A DNA stretch of 64,000 bases from the NCBI GenBank assembly GCA_000751295.2, contig CCMO02000001.1, positions 3,996,615 through 4,060,614 of the forward strand, written 5' to 3'. The DNA comes from a bacterium YEK0313 (GTDB taxonomy: Bacteria; Pseudomonadota; Alphaproteobacteria; Rhizobiales; Phreatobacteraceae). The position numbers and the translations under genes are program-made. Shown here piece by piece: positions 25,244 through 33,912 of this stretch (within the stretch, counting starts at the first letter, position 1; each line of letters opens with the position of its first letter). The notes below the pieces were generated by a model. The model was not told where the DNA came from. It ran no database searches and saw only the letters and a program-made list of their open reading frames with translations.

Positions 25244-25702
25244 ATGCGTTATCTTCACACCATGGTTCGCGTCACCGACCTCGACCAGTCGCTCGACTTC
25301 TACTGCAACAAGCTCGGCCTTGTGGAGGTCCGCCGGATCGACAACGAGAAGGGCCGCTTCACCCTCGTCTTCCTTGCCGCCCCCGAGGACAAGGCCCAGG
25401 CCGAGGCCGATGCCGCCGCCGGCCGCCGTGGCGGCGCGCTGGTCGAATTGACCTACAACTGGGACCCGGAAGTCTATACCGGCGGCCGCAGCTTCGGCCA
25501 CCTCGCCTATGAGGTCGACGACATCTACGCGACCTGCGACAGGCTGCAGAAGGCCGGTATCGTGATCAACCGGCCGCCGCGTGACGGTGTCATGGCCTTC
25601 GTCCGCTCGCCCGACAACATCTCGATCGAACTCCTGCAGAAGGGCGCCGCCAAGGCGCCCGCGGAGCCCTGGGCCTCCATGCCGAACACCGGAGCCTGGT
25701 GA
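25244..25702 (+). CDS. gloA: Lactoylglutathione lyase-like glyoxalase I
   Basis: A 152-aa vicinal-oxygen-chelate enzyme. It opens MRYLHTMVRVTDLDQSLDFYCNKLGLVEVRR, where the His and later Glu are metal ligands, and continues with GGALVELTYNWDPEVYTGGRSFGHLAYEVDDIYATC and NISIELLQKG, giving the second His/Glu pair. This matches GloA, which isomerises the methylglyoxal-glutathione hemithioacetal. GATCAAAGGACGG precedes the ATG. A frameshifted aminotransferase begins 4 bp after its stop. Confidence 0.9.
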   Translation: MRYLHTMVRVTDLDQSLDFYCNKLGLVEVRRIDNEKGRFTLVFLAAPEDKAQAEADAAAGRRGGALVELTYNWDPEVYTGGRSFGHLAYEVDDIYATCDRLQKAGIVINRPPRDGVMAFVRSPDNISIELLQKGAAKAPAEPWASMPNTGAW

Positions 25703-25706
25703 CCCC

Positions 25707-26833
25707 TTGTTCGCCTTGAATCCGCAAGTCGTCGACACGGGCACGCCGCCGATTCCGGCGGCGCGCGCCTGGATGACCCGCTATGACGGCGCCTTCGGCG
25801 CGCCGATCGACCTGTCGCAGGCGGCGCCCGGCTCGGCGCCACCCCGTGCCCTGCTCGACCGCCTGGCCGCCGCCGCGAGCCGCTGCGCGCGGCCTATGCC
25901 GCCGAGGTCGCGGCCCTCTATGGCGGCGAGGTTGCAGCCGGCGACGTCGCGATCACCGCCGGCTGCAACCTCGCCTTCCTGGCCGCCGCCCTGGCGGTGG
26001 CCCGGGCCGGCGAGGCCGTGCTGCTGCCCGCGCCCTGGTACTTCAACCACCAGATGACGCTGAACATGCTGGGCATCGAGGCAAGGCCCCTGCCCTGTCT
26101 CGCCGCCGGCGGCTTCGTGCCGGACCTTGCCGCTGCCGAACGGCTCATCGACGGCCGGGTGCGCGCCATCGTGCTGGTGACGCCGAACAATCCGACCGGC
26201 GCGATCTATCCGGCCGCCGTCATCGCCGGCTTCGCGGCGCTTGCCCGCGCCCGCGGCATCGCCCTGATCGTCGACGAGACCTATCGCGATTTTCTCGGCG
26301 ACGGCGCCGGACGCGCTCACGAACTCTTCGCCGATCCGGCCTGGCGCGACACGGTGATCCAGCTCTACTCCTTCTCCAAGGCCTATGCCGTGCCCGGCCA
26401 TCGGCTGGGCGCGATCACGGCGGGGCCCGCCGCCATGGCCGGCATCCTGAAGATCCTCGACAGCTTCCAGATCTGCCCGGCCCGCCCGGGCCAGACGGCG
26501 CTCGCCTGGGCGATCGAAGGGCTCGCCGACTGGCGGGCGGCGACGCGGTCCACCATCAACGGCCGCATCGATGCCTTCAGGACCGTGATGCAGGCCTGCC
26601 CGGGCTGGGCGATCTCCTCGATCGGCGCCTATTTCGCCTATGTCCGCCATCCCTTCGCCGGCGTCCCGGCCGAGCGGGTGGCAGAGGCGCTGGCGACTGG
26701 CCGGGGCGTGCTCGGCCTGCCCGGCAGCTATTTCGGCCCCGGCCAGGACGGACATCTGCGCTTCGCCTTCGCGAATGCGGACGAGGCAGCGATCGCCACC
26801 CTGCCCGCGCGCCTTGCAGGCCTCGCGCCCTGA
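25707..26833 (+). pseudogene. Class I/II PLP aminotransferase with a frameshift
   Basis: The reading frame is broken near 25868-25880. From a TTG at 25707 frame one encodes LFALNPQVVDTGTPPIPAARAW and runs through DLSQAAPGSAPPRALLDRLAAAA; after a one-base loss in the GCC repeat the family continues in another frame with EPLRAAYAAEVAALYGG, AITAGCNLAFLAAALAVA, PAPWYFNHQMTLNM, TPNNPTGAIYP, DETYRDFLGD and the cofactor lysine in LYSFSKAYAVPGHRLG. Apart from the one-base slip the product is full-length (about 375 aa). Either a true pseudogene or a sequencing error in a GC-rich run is possible. It follows gloA by 4 bp and is convergent with an MFS gene of the neighbouring cluster, but a functional link is unproven. 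Confidence 0.75.
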
Positions 26834-26841
26834 GCGCGAGA

Positions 26842-28068
26842 CTAGTCGGCCTTGCCCGGCGCGGGAGCCTCCGCTGGCCGCGATCGCGCCGCGACGGAAC
26901 GCCAGACCGCCACGGCGAGCTCAAGCCCGGCGAGGACCAGCAATGCCACCAGCAGGACCTGGTACCCGCTGGTCACGATGATCCGTCCGCCGATCAGCGG
27001 AAAGCCGAAGAAGCCGATGAAATAGGCCATGGAGAAGTAGACCAGCGTGCGCGGCCTCAGCGCCTCCGGCGAAGCATTGACCGCCTGGGCCTGGATCAGC
27101 GGATAGACGAGGCCGTAGCTGAGGCCGAACAGCGCCGCGCTCGCCGCATAGAGCGGAACGTTCGCGCCGGTCACCGCGAATGACAGCATCGACAGCACCA
27201 TCAGCGTGAGCAGCACGATGGTCATCGTCATCGGCTCGCGCCGGCTGACCATGCCGCTGACCAGAAACCGGCCGGCGATCACCGCGGCCGTGTAGAAGCC
27301 GTAGAAGATCGAATAGTCGAGGCCCTGGACCAGCGCATAGGTGGTCTGGAAGTTGAACATGGACGAGAGGACGCAGGCGCCGAGAAACACCATGATCAGC
27401 GGATAGATTGCCGGCGATCGCAGGATGTGCAGGAGCGCCGCGAGTTCGCCTTCCGCTGCCGCTTCCTGGCGCGGCACGACGATGCGGGCGAGCGAACGCC
27501 CGGCGGCGTAGAACAGCGCCGCGCTCAGGACCGACAGGATCACCGCGATGAGGAAGATGCGGCTGTGTGGCACGCCGGCCGCGATGAGCCGCTGGGCGGT
27601 CAGCGGCGCAATGCCGAGGCCCAGCGCGTTGAATGCCGAGAGCACACTGAACAGCACCGCCCTGTTGGCGTCGGTGACGAGGTTCGACAGCATGATCGGC
27701 GAGATCGTGAAGGCCAGCGCCCAGCCGACGCCGAGCAGGAAGCCGCCGACGAGATCGAGCGCTGACAGCGTGCTGGAGAAAGCGAAGAGGCCGCTGCCGG
27801 CGGCATAGCAGAGCGCGCCGGCTGCCAGCACCAGATAGGGTTTCCAGATCGTCACCAGGCGCGTCGTCAATCCGACGCTGAGAAGCGTGCCGAAGGCTCC
27901 GGCGAACAGGATCCGCCCGACCACCTCCTCGTTGCCGCCGAGCGCTTTGACATGCAGCGGCAGGATGAGGAACAGGCCATAGGCGGTGGCGATGCTGAAA
28001 CTGCCGAGATAGACCAGGATGCGCGGCAGCATCTGGGTTTCCTGGGCGGGCGCGGTCATTGAGGTCAT
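26842..28068 (-). CDS. MFS transporter
   Basis: A 408-aa major facilitator protein with twelve predicted helices. The start MTSMTAPAQETQMLPRILVYLGSFSIATAYGLFLILPLHVKALGGNEEVVG leads into helix 1, and the loop 2-3 signature is degenerate (GLTTRLVTIW). The central loop RSLARIVVPRQEAAAEGELAALLH separates the halves. It is the last gene on the minus-strand arm of the putative hydrazine cluster, 93 bp after the FAD oxidoreductase gene, and is a candidate exporter of the pathway product. The substrate is unknown. Confidence 0.85.
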   Translation of the reverse strand: MTSMTAPAQETQMLPRILVYLGSFSIATAYGLFLILPLHVKALGGNEEVVGRILFAGAFGTLLSVGLTTRLVTIWKPYLVLAAGALCYAAGSGLFAFSSTLSALDLVGGFLLGVGWALAFTISPIMLSNLVTDANRAVLFSVLSAFNALGLGIAPLTAQRLIAAGVPHSRIFLIAVILSVLSAALFYAAGRSLARIVVPRQEAAAEGELAALLHILRSPAIYPLIMVFLGACVLSSMFNFQTTYALVQGLDYSIFYGFYTAAVIAGRFLVSGMVSRREPMTMTIVLLTLMVLSMLSFAVTGANVPLYAASAALFGLSYGLVYPLIQAQAVNASPEALRPRTLVYFSMAYFIGFFGFPLIGGRIIVTSGYQVLLVALLVLAGLELAVAVWRSVAARSRPAEAPAPGKAD

Positions 28069-28161
28069 GAACGGGATGGTCCTGTTGAGGCATGAATCGC
28101 CGGCTGCGCCGTTCGAGGCGCCAGCGCGATCGGGCTTGTCGTCTGTGCCGTCGCGACCGTG

Positions 28162-29274
28162 TCAGGGCGGCACGAGGTCGGCCTGCGGCATCGATGCCGG
28201 CACTTCCGCTGCCTCGCCCGGTTCGAGCCCGAGGAGCGCGAGGGCCTGCTCGGCCATCGCCGGCGCGAACCGGTAGCCGGCCCCGGAACCGCCGAGAGCA
28301 TGGACCAGACGCCGCGTGCCCGGATCGCAGGCGACCAGAGGCAGGCGGTCGTCGGTATAGCCGTCGCAGAACACCCGGCCGCCGCGGCAGAGCGCCGTCA
28401 GCGCCGGCGCGTGACGGCCGAGCACGCGGGCGGCGATCGCCCGGTCGCGGCCACTGACGCCGAGCCCGGACCGCTGCGGCGCGACATCCCATTCGTCGCT
28501 GCTGATGCAGAAGATCCAGCGCCCGCTGTCCGGGTCCGGCAGCAGATAGGCGTCGTCGTCGACGAAGACGATGGCCGGATCGTCGTCGCGCGCGGCAAGG
28601 TCGACATGCAGCGCGCTGACCTTCTTGGTGCGGAGCTCCGCCGGCTGAGCGCCGGCACCGGGGAGCGCGAGCCAGGGACCGGTCGCGCGGACCACCTGCC
28701 GGCTGCGCAGGACGTCCCCATCGGCACCGACGACGTCGCAGCCGTCGGGCCGCACGTCGACGGCCGCGACCCGGAAGCCTTCATAGGCGACGAAACCAGC
28801 CTGCCGGCGCAAGGCGCCGACGAGACGCCGCGCCGTCGCTCCCGGATTGCCGTGCCAGGCCGGCGGCCCGGTGAGCACCACGTCGCCGGGATCGAGGGCC
28901 AGACCCGGCACGCGTGCCTCGAGCGCACGCCGCGTGGCCGGCCCGGCCGCTTCGCTCGCGCCGGTGAGGCAGCCGGCGAAGGCTTCGCGCCGCGTTGCCG
29001 GCACGATCCAGACGATCGGCAGCGGCCGGCCTGGCAGCGGCCCGCCCCAGGCTTCGATGGCGCGGAACAGGTCCTCGCTGCGCGCTGTCAGCGCGCGGTG
29101 CGTCCTGCTGGTGCCGAGCGGCACGCGCAGCGCCCCGCCGTAGAGCGACGCGCCGGTGCCGACCAGATGCTGCTCGAGGAGCGCGATACGGGCCAGCGGC
29201 CGCCTGATGCGGGCGAGAGCTGCGATCGTCGCTCCGACAATCCCGCCGCCGATGATCGCGAGGTCGAAGCCCAT
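28162..29274 (-). CDS. DAO-family FAD-dependent oxidoreductase (Spb39-like candidate)
   Basis: A 370-aa flavoprotein of the D-amino-acid-oxidase/glycine-oxidase family. The N-terminus MGFDLAIIGGGIVGATIAALA holds the GxGxxG dinucleotide motif at residues 9-14, followed by IALLEQH, the acidic end of the Rossmann strand. C-terminal VHALGGSGAGYRFAPAMAEQAL is the closing FAD-binding motif. It starts 11 bp after the cupin gene, in one operon with an N-hydroxylase. In hydrazine pathways (Spb39 in Streptomyces) an enzyme of this family oxidises the N6-(carboxymethylamino)lysine-type adduct to release hydrazinoacetate; that role here is inferred from context. Confidence 0.88.
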   Translation of the reverse strand: MGFDLAIIGGGIVGATIAALARIRRPLARIALLEQHLVGTGASLYGGALRVPLGTSRTHRALTARSEDLFRAIEAWGGPLPGRPLPIVWIVPATRREAFAGCLTGASEAAGPATRRALEARVPGLALDPGDVVLTGPPAWHGNPGATARRLVGALRRQAGFVAYEGFRVAAVDVRPDGCDVVGADGDVLRSRQVVRATGPWLALPGAGAQPAELRTKKVSALHVDLAARDDDPAIVFVDDDAYLLPDPDSGRWIFCISSDEWDVAPQRSGLGVSGRDRAIAARVLGRHAPALTALCRGGRVFCDGYTDDRLPLVACDPGTRRLVHALGGSGAGYRFAPAMAEQALALLGLEPGEAAEVPASMPQADLVPP

Positions 29275-29285
29275 GGCACGCGGAC

Positions 29286-29627
29286 CTATCCGTTGACGCT
29301 CCACCAGGCCGAGAAGAACTTCAGTTCGTCCGTGCCGGTATTGCGCACCTGATGCGATCGCTGCGAGGCGAAATAGGTGACCGAGCCGGGTTCGAGCGGC
29401 GTCGAGACACCCTCGCTCGTCAGCTCGCCCCGTCCCGATATCACCACCCAGCACTCCCTCACGTCATGCTGGTCGACGGGCGTCGTGATGCCGGGCGGCA
29501 CGGTGATGATCGAGGCCTTGAACGGGGTCACCCGCTCGCCGGCCTCCTCCAGATCCAGCTCCTTCAGCTGAATGCCGCCGGCATAGTCCTCGACATGGTG
29601 AACGGCGACGAGTGGCGCGGCAATCAT
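29286..29627 (-). CDS. Small cupin protein, candidate hydrazine-synthetase cupin subunit
   Basis: A 113-aa single-domain cupin. Candidate metal ligands are His54 and Glu58 in DQHDVRECWVVISGRGEL and His92 in FASQRSHQVRN; the first His of the usual HxH motif is replaced by Asp52. A cupin fused to a MetRS-like domain makes up known hydrazine synthetases (Spb40 type), and in those the zinc cupin catalyses rearrangement of the hydroxylamine ester to the N-N bond. Here the cupin is a free protein. Its ATG overlaps the N-hydroxylase stop by 4 bp, so stoichiometric production is likely. The role is inferred from operon context plus the family. Confidence 0.85.
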   Translation of the reverse strand: MIAAPLVAVHHVEDYAGGIQLKELDLEEAGERVTPFKASIITVPPGITTPVDQHDVRECWVVISGRGELTSEGVSTPLEPGSVTYFASQRSHQVRNTGTDELKFFSAWWSVNG

Positions 29628-30958
29628 GCGATCTGCTCCAGCGGCTGGTGGACGGGCGAATGCGTGACGGCGTGAAGGCCTGCCGGCACGCGATGGATCA
29701 GCTCCTCGGTCTGCGGCAGGAGGAAGCGCTCGTATCCGACGAGGCTGTTGACGATGGTCGCGCTGCGCCAGGCGAGCAGGCTGAGATTGGGGTCGGCGAT
29801 GCCGTGGCTGCGCCGGCCGGCGTTCTGCAGATAGAGCCGGTTGCGGCTGGGCACGCGCCATGCCGCCGAGAAGTCGCTGCGCAGGCGCGGCATGTCGCCT
29901 TCGAATTCCAGGAGGTGCCTGAGCCCGTCGAGCGCCGGCGGCAGCCCGTTGTCGTAGCCGGTCGCCAGCACGACGAGGTCGGAGCGGACCGGGCGGCGCG
30001 CCCCGCTGCGGGCATCGGCGATCGTCGCCTCCCAGCCGCGGCCGGTCCGGTCGAGCGCGACAAGTTCATGCTCGACGAACAGGTTCAGGACGAGGCCGCG
30101 TTTCTCGACATATTTGGCGCGATAGATCTCCTGGTAGATCTCCTTCAGCGTCGACGGCGAAATGCCGTCGCTCGCCAGCTTCTGCGCTGCGATCAGCGCC
30201 AGCCGGCGCTCGAGGTCGAGATCGAAGAAGTAGCGCGCATAGAGCGGCGTGAAATAGTCGTTGGTGAACGGCGTCTCATCGAGCGGCGCGAAATTGTCCC
30301 GCCGCGTCACCCAGGTGATGGCGGTGAGTTCGCCGGCATTGCGGATGAAGTGGAGGAAGATCTCGGCGGCGCTCTGCCCGCCGCCGACGATGGTCACCGC
30401 GCCGCGCGGGATCGGCGGCACGCGATGCAGGAAGGCGCCGGCATGGAACACGGTATGGCCGAGATGCGCCGTCGCGCAGGACGGCACATGCGGCCGACGG
30501 CCGACGCCGACGATGACGTGCCTGGAACAGACCTCGACGTTCGGGTCGATGCGCGCGACGAACATGTCGTTCTGCAGGCGCAGTTCGCGCACCTCGCGGC
30601 CGAACCGCAGGTCCGGCAGGCGCGAGGCCACCCACGCCATGTATTCGCTGAACTCGCTGCGCGTGACCCGCTCGAAGTCGGCATTGATGAACTGATGCAG
30701 CCGGCGCGTCGCATGCAGGAAATTGATGAAGGAGTGCGGGTTGGTCGGGTCCGCGAAGGTGACGAGATCCTTCAGGAACGAGGTCTGCAGCAGCGCGTCC
30801 CGGAACATCAGCCCCGGGTGCCAGGCAAACGTGTCGCTGCGTTCGAAAAAGACGGCGGAGATGTCCGGAATGCCGTCCAGCAGCGCCGCCGCGCTCAGAT
30901 TGGATGGGCCGATGCCAATGCCGACTACGTCATGGACTGCTGAGATCGTGGACGTCAT
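29624..30958 (-). CDS. Lysine/ornithine N-hydroxylase (flavin monooxygenase, Spb38-like candidate)
   Basis: A 444-aa NADPH- and FAD-dependent amine hydroxylase of the IucD/SidA/PvdA family. FAD motif VVGIGIGPSNLSAAAL lies at residues 11-26, FHAGAFLHRVPPIPRG and the NADPH-binding VTIVGGGQSAAEIFLHF follow, and the C-terminal DLVVLATGYDNG is the family ATGY motif. It makes N-hydroxylysine or N-hydroxyornithine. No siderophore synthetase or NRPS is present nearby; instead a cupin, a DAO oxidoreductase and a MetRS-like protein are, as in hydrazine biosynthesis, where N6-hydroxylysine is the first intermediate. The ATG at 30958 (MTSTISAVHD) starts just before the Rossmann strand. Confidence 0.92.
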   Translation of the reverse strand: MTSTISAVHDVVGIGIGPSNLSAAALLDGIPDISAVFFERSDTFAWHPGLMFRDALLQTSFLKDLVTFADPTNPHSFINFLHATRRLHQFINADFERVTRSEFSEYMAWVASRLPDLRFGREVRELRLQNDMFVARIDPNVEVCSRHVIVGVGRRPHVPSCATAHLGHTVFHAGAFLHRVPPIPRGAVTIVGGGQSAAEIFLHFIRNAGELTAITWVTRRDNFAPLDETPFTNDYFTPLYARYFFDLDLERRLALIAAQKLASDGISPSTLKEIYQEIYRAKYVEKRGLVLNLFVEHELVALDRTGRGWEATIADARSGARRPVRSDLVVLATGYDNGLPPALDGLRHLLEFEGDMPRLRSDFSAAWRVPSRNRLYLQNAGRRSHGIADPNLSLLAWRSATIVNSLVGYERFLLPQTEELIHRVPAGLHAVTHSPVHQPLEQIA

Positions 30959-31059
30959 GACCGACCATGTTTGGTTTGATCGCGATCGTTCGAAGCAGAG
31001 GGCCGGCAGGACATGACCCGGCGGCACGAGCGATCATATGGCCCGGCCGCAGGCGGCAA

Positions 31060-31091
31060 AAATGCATTCTATGATGGGTGATGATGCATTT
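31060..31091. promoter_or_regulatory. Inverted repeat upstream of the N-hydroxylase operon
   Basis: AAATGCAT at 31060-31067 and ATGCATTT at 31084-31091 form a perfect 8-bp inverted repeat with a 16-bp spacer, in the AT-rich leader about 100 bp before the N-hydroxylase start. The AAAATGC motif recurs in the LysR/amidase intergenic region at 32311-32317. It is a candidate site for the LysR regulator encoded next to it. Confidence 0.45.
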
Positions 31092-31143
31092 CGTGATACC
31101 AGCCGGAGCGCCCCATCGCCGCCGGGCCTCTTCGCGCGCCGGC

Positions 31144-32067
31144 TCAGGACGACAGTCGCCGCCCGCTGTTGAGGAACAGCTCCTGCGCGGTGGTGATGAA
31201 CGAGCGGACAAAGTCCGGCTTGTCGGCGCCATAGCCGTCGGCGATCACCAGGGTCGGCGAGACCAGCTTGTCGACGAGCTGCAGCCGGACGATGCCGTCG
31301 TCCTCGTGCTCGGCGATCGACAAGGGACTGGTATTGCCGACCGACACGCCGAAACCCGCCGCCACCGCCCGGCTCACCGTGGTGTAGGACCGGGTGCGGA
31401 AGGCGATCCGCGGATGCAGCTCCAGGCCGTCGAACAGCGCCAGCAGATAGCTGCCGGTATGTGGCAGGTCGAGCAGCACCAGCGGCCGGTCGGCGATCTC
31501 GCGCAGCGACACCGCTTTGCGCGAGGCGAGCAGGTCGTCGGCGGCGACGATGACATGGGCCGGCACCTGGCAGATCGGCGTCACATTGCCGTTGAAGCTC
31601 GGCCCGATGTCATAGGCGATGACCAGGTCGACCGTACCCGAGACCAGCCAGTTGTGCAGCTCGTTCTGGTCGCCCTCGAACAGCGAGACGTTCGGCACCC
31701 CGCCGCGGCCGACATAGGCCTGGATCAGGTCGGGCATGAACAGCGAGCCGAACGGCTCGAAGCAGCCGATGCGGATTTCCGACGACGGTTTGTTCCGCGT
31801 CTTCAGCGTCGCGATGGTCCGCTCGAACTCGGCCTCCGCGGTGAGCAGCATCTGCGCCGCGCGCACGAACTTCTCGCCGGCCGGCGTCGCCACCACGCCG
31901 CGCGACGGCCGCCGCTCGAACAGCGCGGTGCCGAGCTCGCCTTCCGCCAGGTTGATGGCCGCGACGATCGAAGAGGCCGAGATGTGCAGAGCCTCCGACG
32001 CCGCGAGAATGCTGCCGAACTGCGCGACGTCCTTGATGTACCGGATCTGTCTTATCGAGAGCCGCAT
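31144..32067 (-). CDS. LysR-family transcriptional regulator of the putative hydrazine cluster
   Basis: A 307-aa LysR regulator. The N-terminal winged HTH reads MRLSIRQIRYIKDVAQFGSILAASEALHISASSIVAAINLAEGELGTALFERRPSRGVVATPAGEKF, with a Ser-Ala-Ser recognition helix in place of the usual Q-P-S-V-S. The effector domain starts about residue 90. It is central in the cluster: the N-hydroxylase operon lies downstream on the same strand and the amidase arm is divergent from it, so it can control both arms. Short palindromes at 31060-31091 and 32308-32323 are candidate sites. Confidence 0.9.
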   Translation of the reverse strand: MRLSIRQIRYIKDVAQFGSILAASEALHISASSIVAAINLAEGELGTALFERRPSRGVVATPAGEKFVRAAQMLLTAEAEFERTIATLKTRNKPSSEIRIGCFEPFGSLFMPDLIQAYVGRGGVPNVSLFEGDQNELHNWLVSGTVDLVIAYDIGPSFNGNVTPICQVPAHVIVAADDLLASRKAVSLREIADRPLVLLDLPHTGSYLLALFDGLELHPRIAFRTRSYTTVSRAVAAGFGVSVGNTSPLSIAEHEDDGIVRLQLVDKLVSPTLVIADGYGADKPDFVRSFITTAQELFLNSGRRLSS

Positions 32068-32377
32068 CGTGATCAGCCTCTCACATGTCTCCGGCGCGGA
32101 GACGGGACCGACACTTCACCCCTACGACAATGCACTGCGAGCGATGCCGCCGCGACGCCAGCCCAGACGAGGAGCCTGCCCGGCGAGCGAGGTTATGACG
32201 TCGCGCGATCAAGTCAATCTGGTCGATGCCGGCACGGAGCGCGCCGGCTCCGCTCCGGCGGTGGCCGGCCCGCCGGCTGTTGCGACACGGCGTGAGGCAA
32301 TAACCGCCATAAAATGCTTTATGCCGTTGAGCATCCCTTGGCTATGAAATCGTGTGCGGAATTGCGGAGTATCGCAC
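32068..32377. promoter_or_regulatory. Divergent promoter region between lysR and amidase genes
   Basis: This 310-bp region separates divergent genes and turns AT-rich toward the amidase. CATAAA-ATGC-TTTATG at 32308-32323 is a 16-bp inverted repeat 55 bp before the amidase start. No gene is visible. It should contain both promoters. Confidence 0.5.
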
Positions 32378-33814
32378 ATGAATTCAAAAGAAAGATCGCT
32401 TCAGAATCGCGATTTACTTGACCAATACTCCCTTCTCGACCTGCCGGAGCTGTGCGGCAAGAGCGTCAGCCAGTTGCAGTCGGCCTATCAGTATGGCGCG
32501 CTGTCGCCGGTCGAGGTCACCAAGGCTCATCTCGCGCGGGCCGACATCGTCGATACGGCTCTCAACGCCTTTTCCCTGATCGATCGCGAAGGCGCGCTCG
32601 CCGCCGCCCGTGCCTCCGAGGAACGCTGGCGCGTCGGCACGCCACTCGGCCCGCTCGACGGCATTCCCGTGACGCTCAAGGACGCCGTGACGGTGAAGGG
32701 CTGGCCCTCGCGCTACGGCAGCCGCGCGACCGATGCGTCGCCGCAGCGGGTCGACTCGCCGACGGTGAGCCTGCTGCGCCGGGCCGGCGCCGTCCTGATC
32801 GGCCAGACCGCGATTCCCGAATATGGCTGGAAGGCGCTGACCGACGGTCCGCTCTACGGCATTACCCGCAATCCCTGGGATCCCGACCTGACGCCCGGCG
32901 GCTCGTCCGGCGGGGCCGCCGTCGCGGCCGCGACCGGCGCCGGCGTGCTGCATCTCGGCACGGACGGCGGCGGCTCGATCCGCGTGCCCGCCGCCTTCAC
33001 TGGCGTCGTCGGCCACAAGCCGACCTTCGGGCGCGTGCCCGCCTATCCCTCGAGCCCGTTCGGAACGCTTTCCCATATCGGGCCGATCGCGCGTCGCGCC
33101 ACCGACGCTGCGCTGATGCTCGACGTGCTCTCGGGCAAGGACCGGCGCGACTGGAACCAGAACCCTCTCGCCTTCTCCCCGCCCGAAGCGGCAGCGCACG
33201 GCCTTGCCGGCGCGCGCATCGGCCTGTGGACCGAGCCGCCGGCGGGCGCGCTCGCCGCCGACGTCGCCTCGGTCTTCGACGAGGCGACGGCCCTGATGGC
33301 GTCCCTCGGCACCCGGCTGGAGCCGGTCTCGCCGCCGCTCGACGGCGCGCTCGAGCTCTTCCATCTCCTCTGGTTCTCCGGCGCGGCCAGCGTCCTGCGC
33401 GGCGTCGGCGGCGCGGCGCGCCAGGCCATGGATCCGGGCCTCGTCGCCATCGCCGATGCCGGCGCCCGCTTCACCGCCGCCGACTATGTCGCGGCCGGCA
33501 TCCGGCGCGCCGAGTTCGGCGCCGCCATGGAGGCCCTGTTCGAAACCTGCGACCTGATCGTCTCGCCGGCGACCACGGTGACACCCTTCGCCGTCGGCGC
33601 CGAGGTTCCGCCCGGCTCAGGGCTGAAGCGCTGGACCGAATGGGCAAGCTTCAGCTTCCCGCTGAATCTCAGCCAGCAGCCTGCCTGCACCGTGCCATGC
33701 GGGCGCACCACGGCAGGGCTGCCGGTCGGCCTGCAGATCATCGGGCGCCGCGGCGCCGACTGGCAGGTCCTGGCGGCCGCGGCCGCCTGCGAGCAGCTCT
33801 TTCTCGACCGCTAG
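32378..33814 (+). CDS. Amidase-signature family hydrolase (amidase or hydrazidase candidate)
   Basis: A 478-aa amidase-signature enzyme with the Ser-cisSer-Lys triad visible: Lys101 in PVTLKDAV, cis-Ser176 in PGGSSGGA and nucleophile Ser200 in GTDGGGSIRVPA. Such enzymes hydrolyse amides, and a characterised Microbacterium hydrazidase belongs to the same family. In this cluster it could cleave a hydrazide or amide product for self-protection or form or remodel an acyl bond. The ATG at 32378 has GCGGAG 8 bp upstream. It is first on the plus-strand arm; the second MFS gene follows after 98 bp. Confidence 0.9.
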   Translation: MNSKERSLQNRDLLDQYSLLDLPELCGKSVSQLQSAYQYGALSPVEVTKAHLARADIVDTALNAFSLIDREGALAAARASEERWRVGTPLGPLDGIPVTLKDAVTVKGWPSRYGSRATDASPQRVDSPTVSLLRRAGAVLIGQTAIPEYGWKALTDGPLYGITRNPWDPDLTPGGSSGGAAVAAATGAGVLHLGTDGGGSIRVPAAFTGVVGHKPTFGRVPAYPSSPFGTLSHIGPIARRATDAALMLDVLSGKDRRDWNQNPLAFSPPEAAAHGLAGARIGLWTEPPAGALAADVASVFDEATALMASLGTRLEPVSPPLDGALELFHLLWFSGAASVLRGVGGAARQAMDPGLVAIADAGARFTAADYVAAGIRRAEFGAAMEALFETCDLIVSPATTVTPFAVGAEVPPGSGLKRWTEWASFSFPLNLSQQPACTVPCGRTTAGLPVGLQIIGRRGADWQVLAAAAACEQLFLDR

Positions 33815-33912
33815 AGACGGGAGCTGACCGAGCATGAACGACCGGCCGGCGATGCCGCGGCGCCCTTCGGGACCGCGCCGCCCCGGCCCATAACAAGCAC
33901 CGGGAGGGAACC

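Noticed and set aside
29624..30958. Siderophore biosynthesis as the role of the N-hydroxylase
   Set aside because: No IucA/IucC-type synthetase, NRPS, acetyltransferase or TonB receptor lies nearby, while cupin, DAO and MetRS-like genes do.
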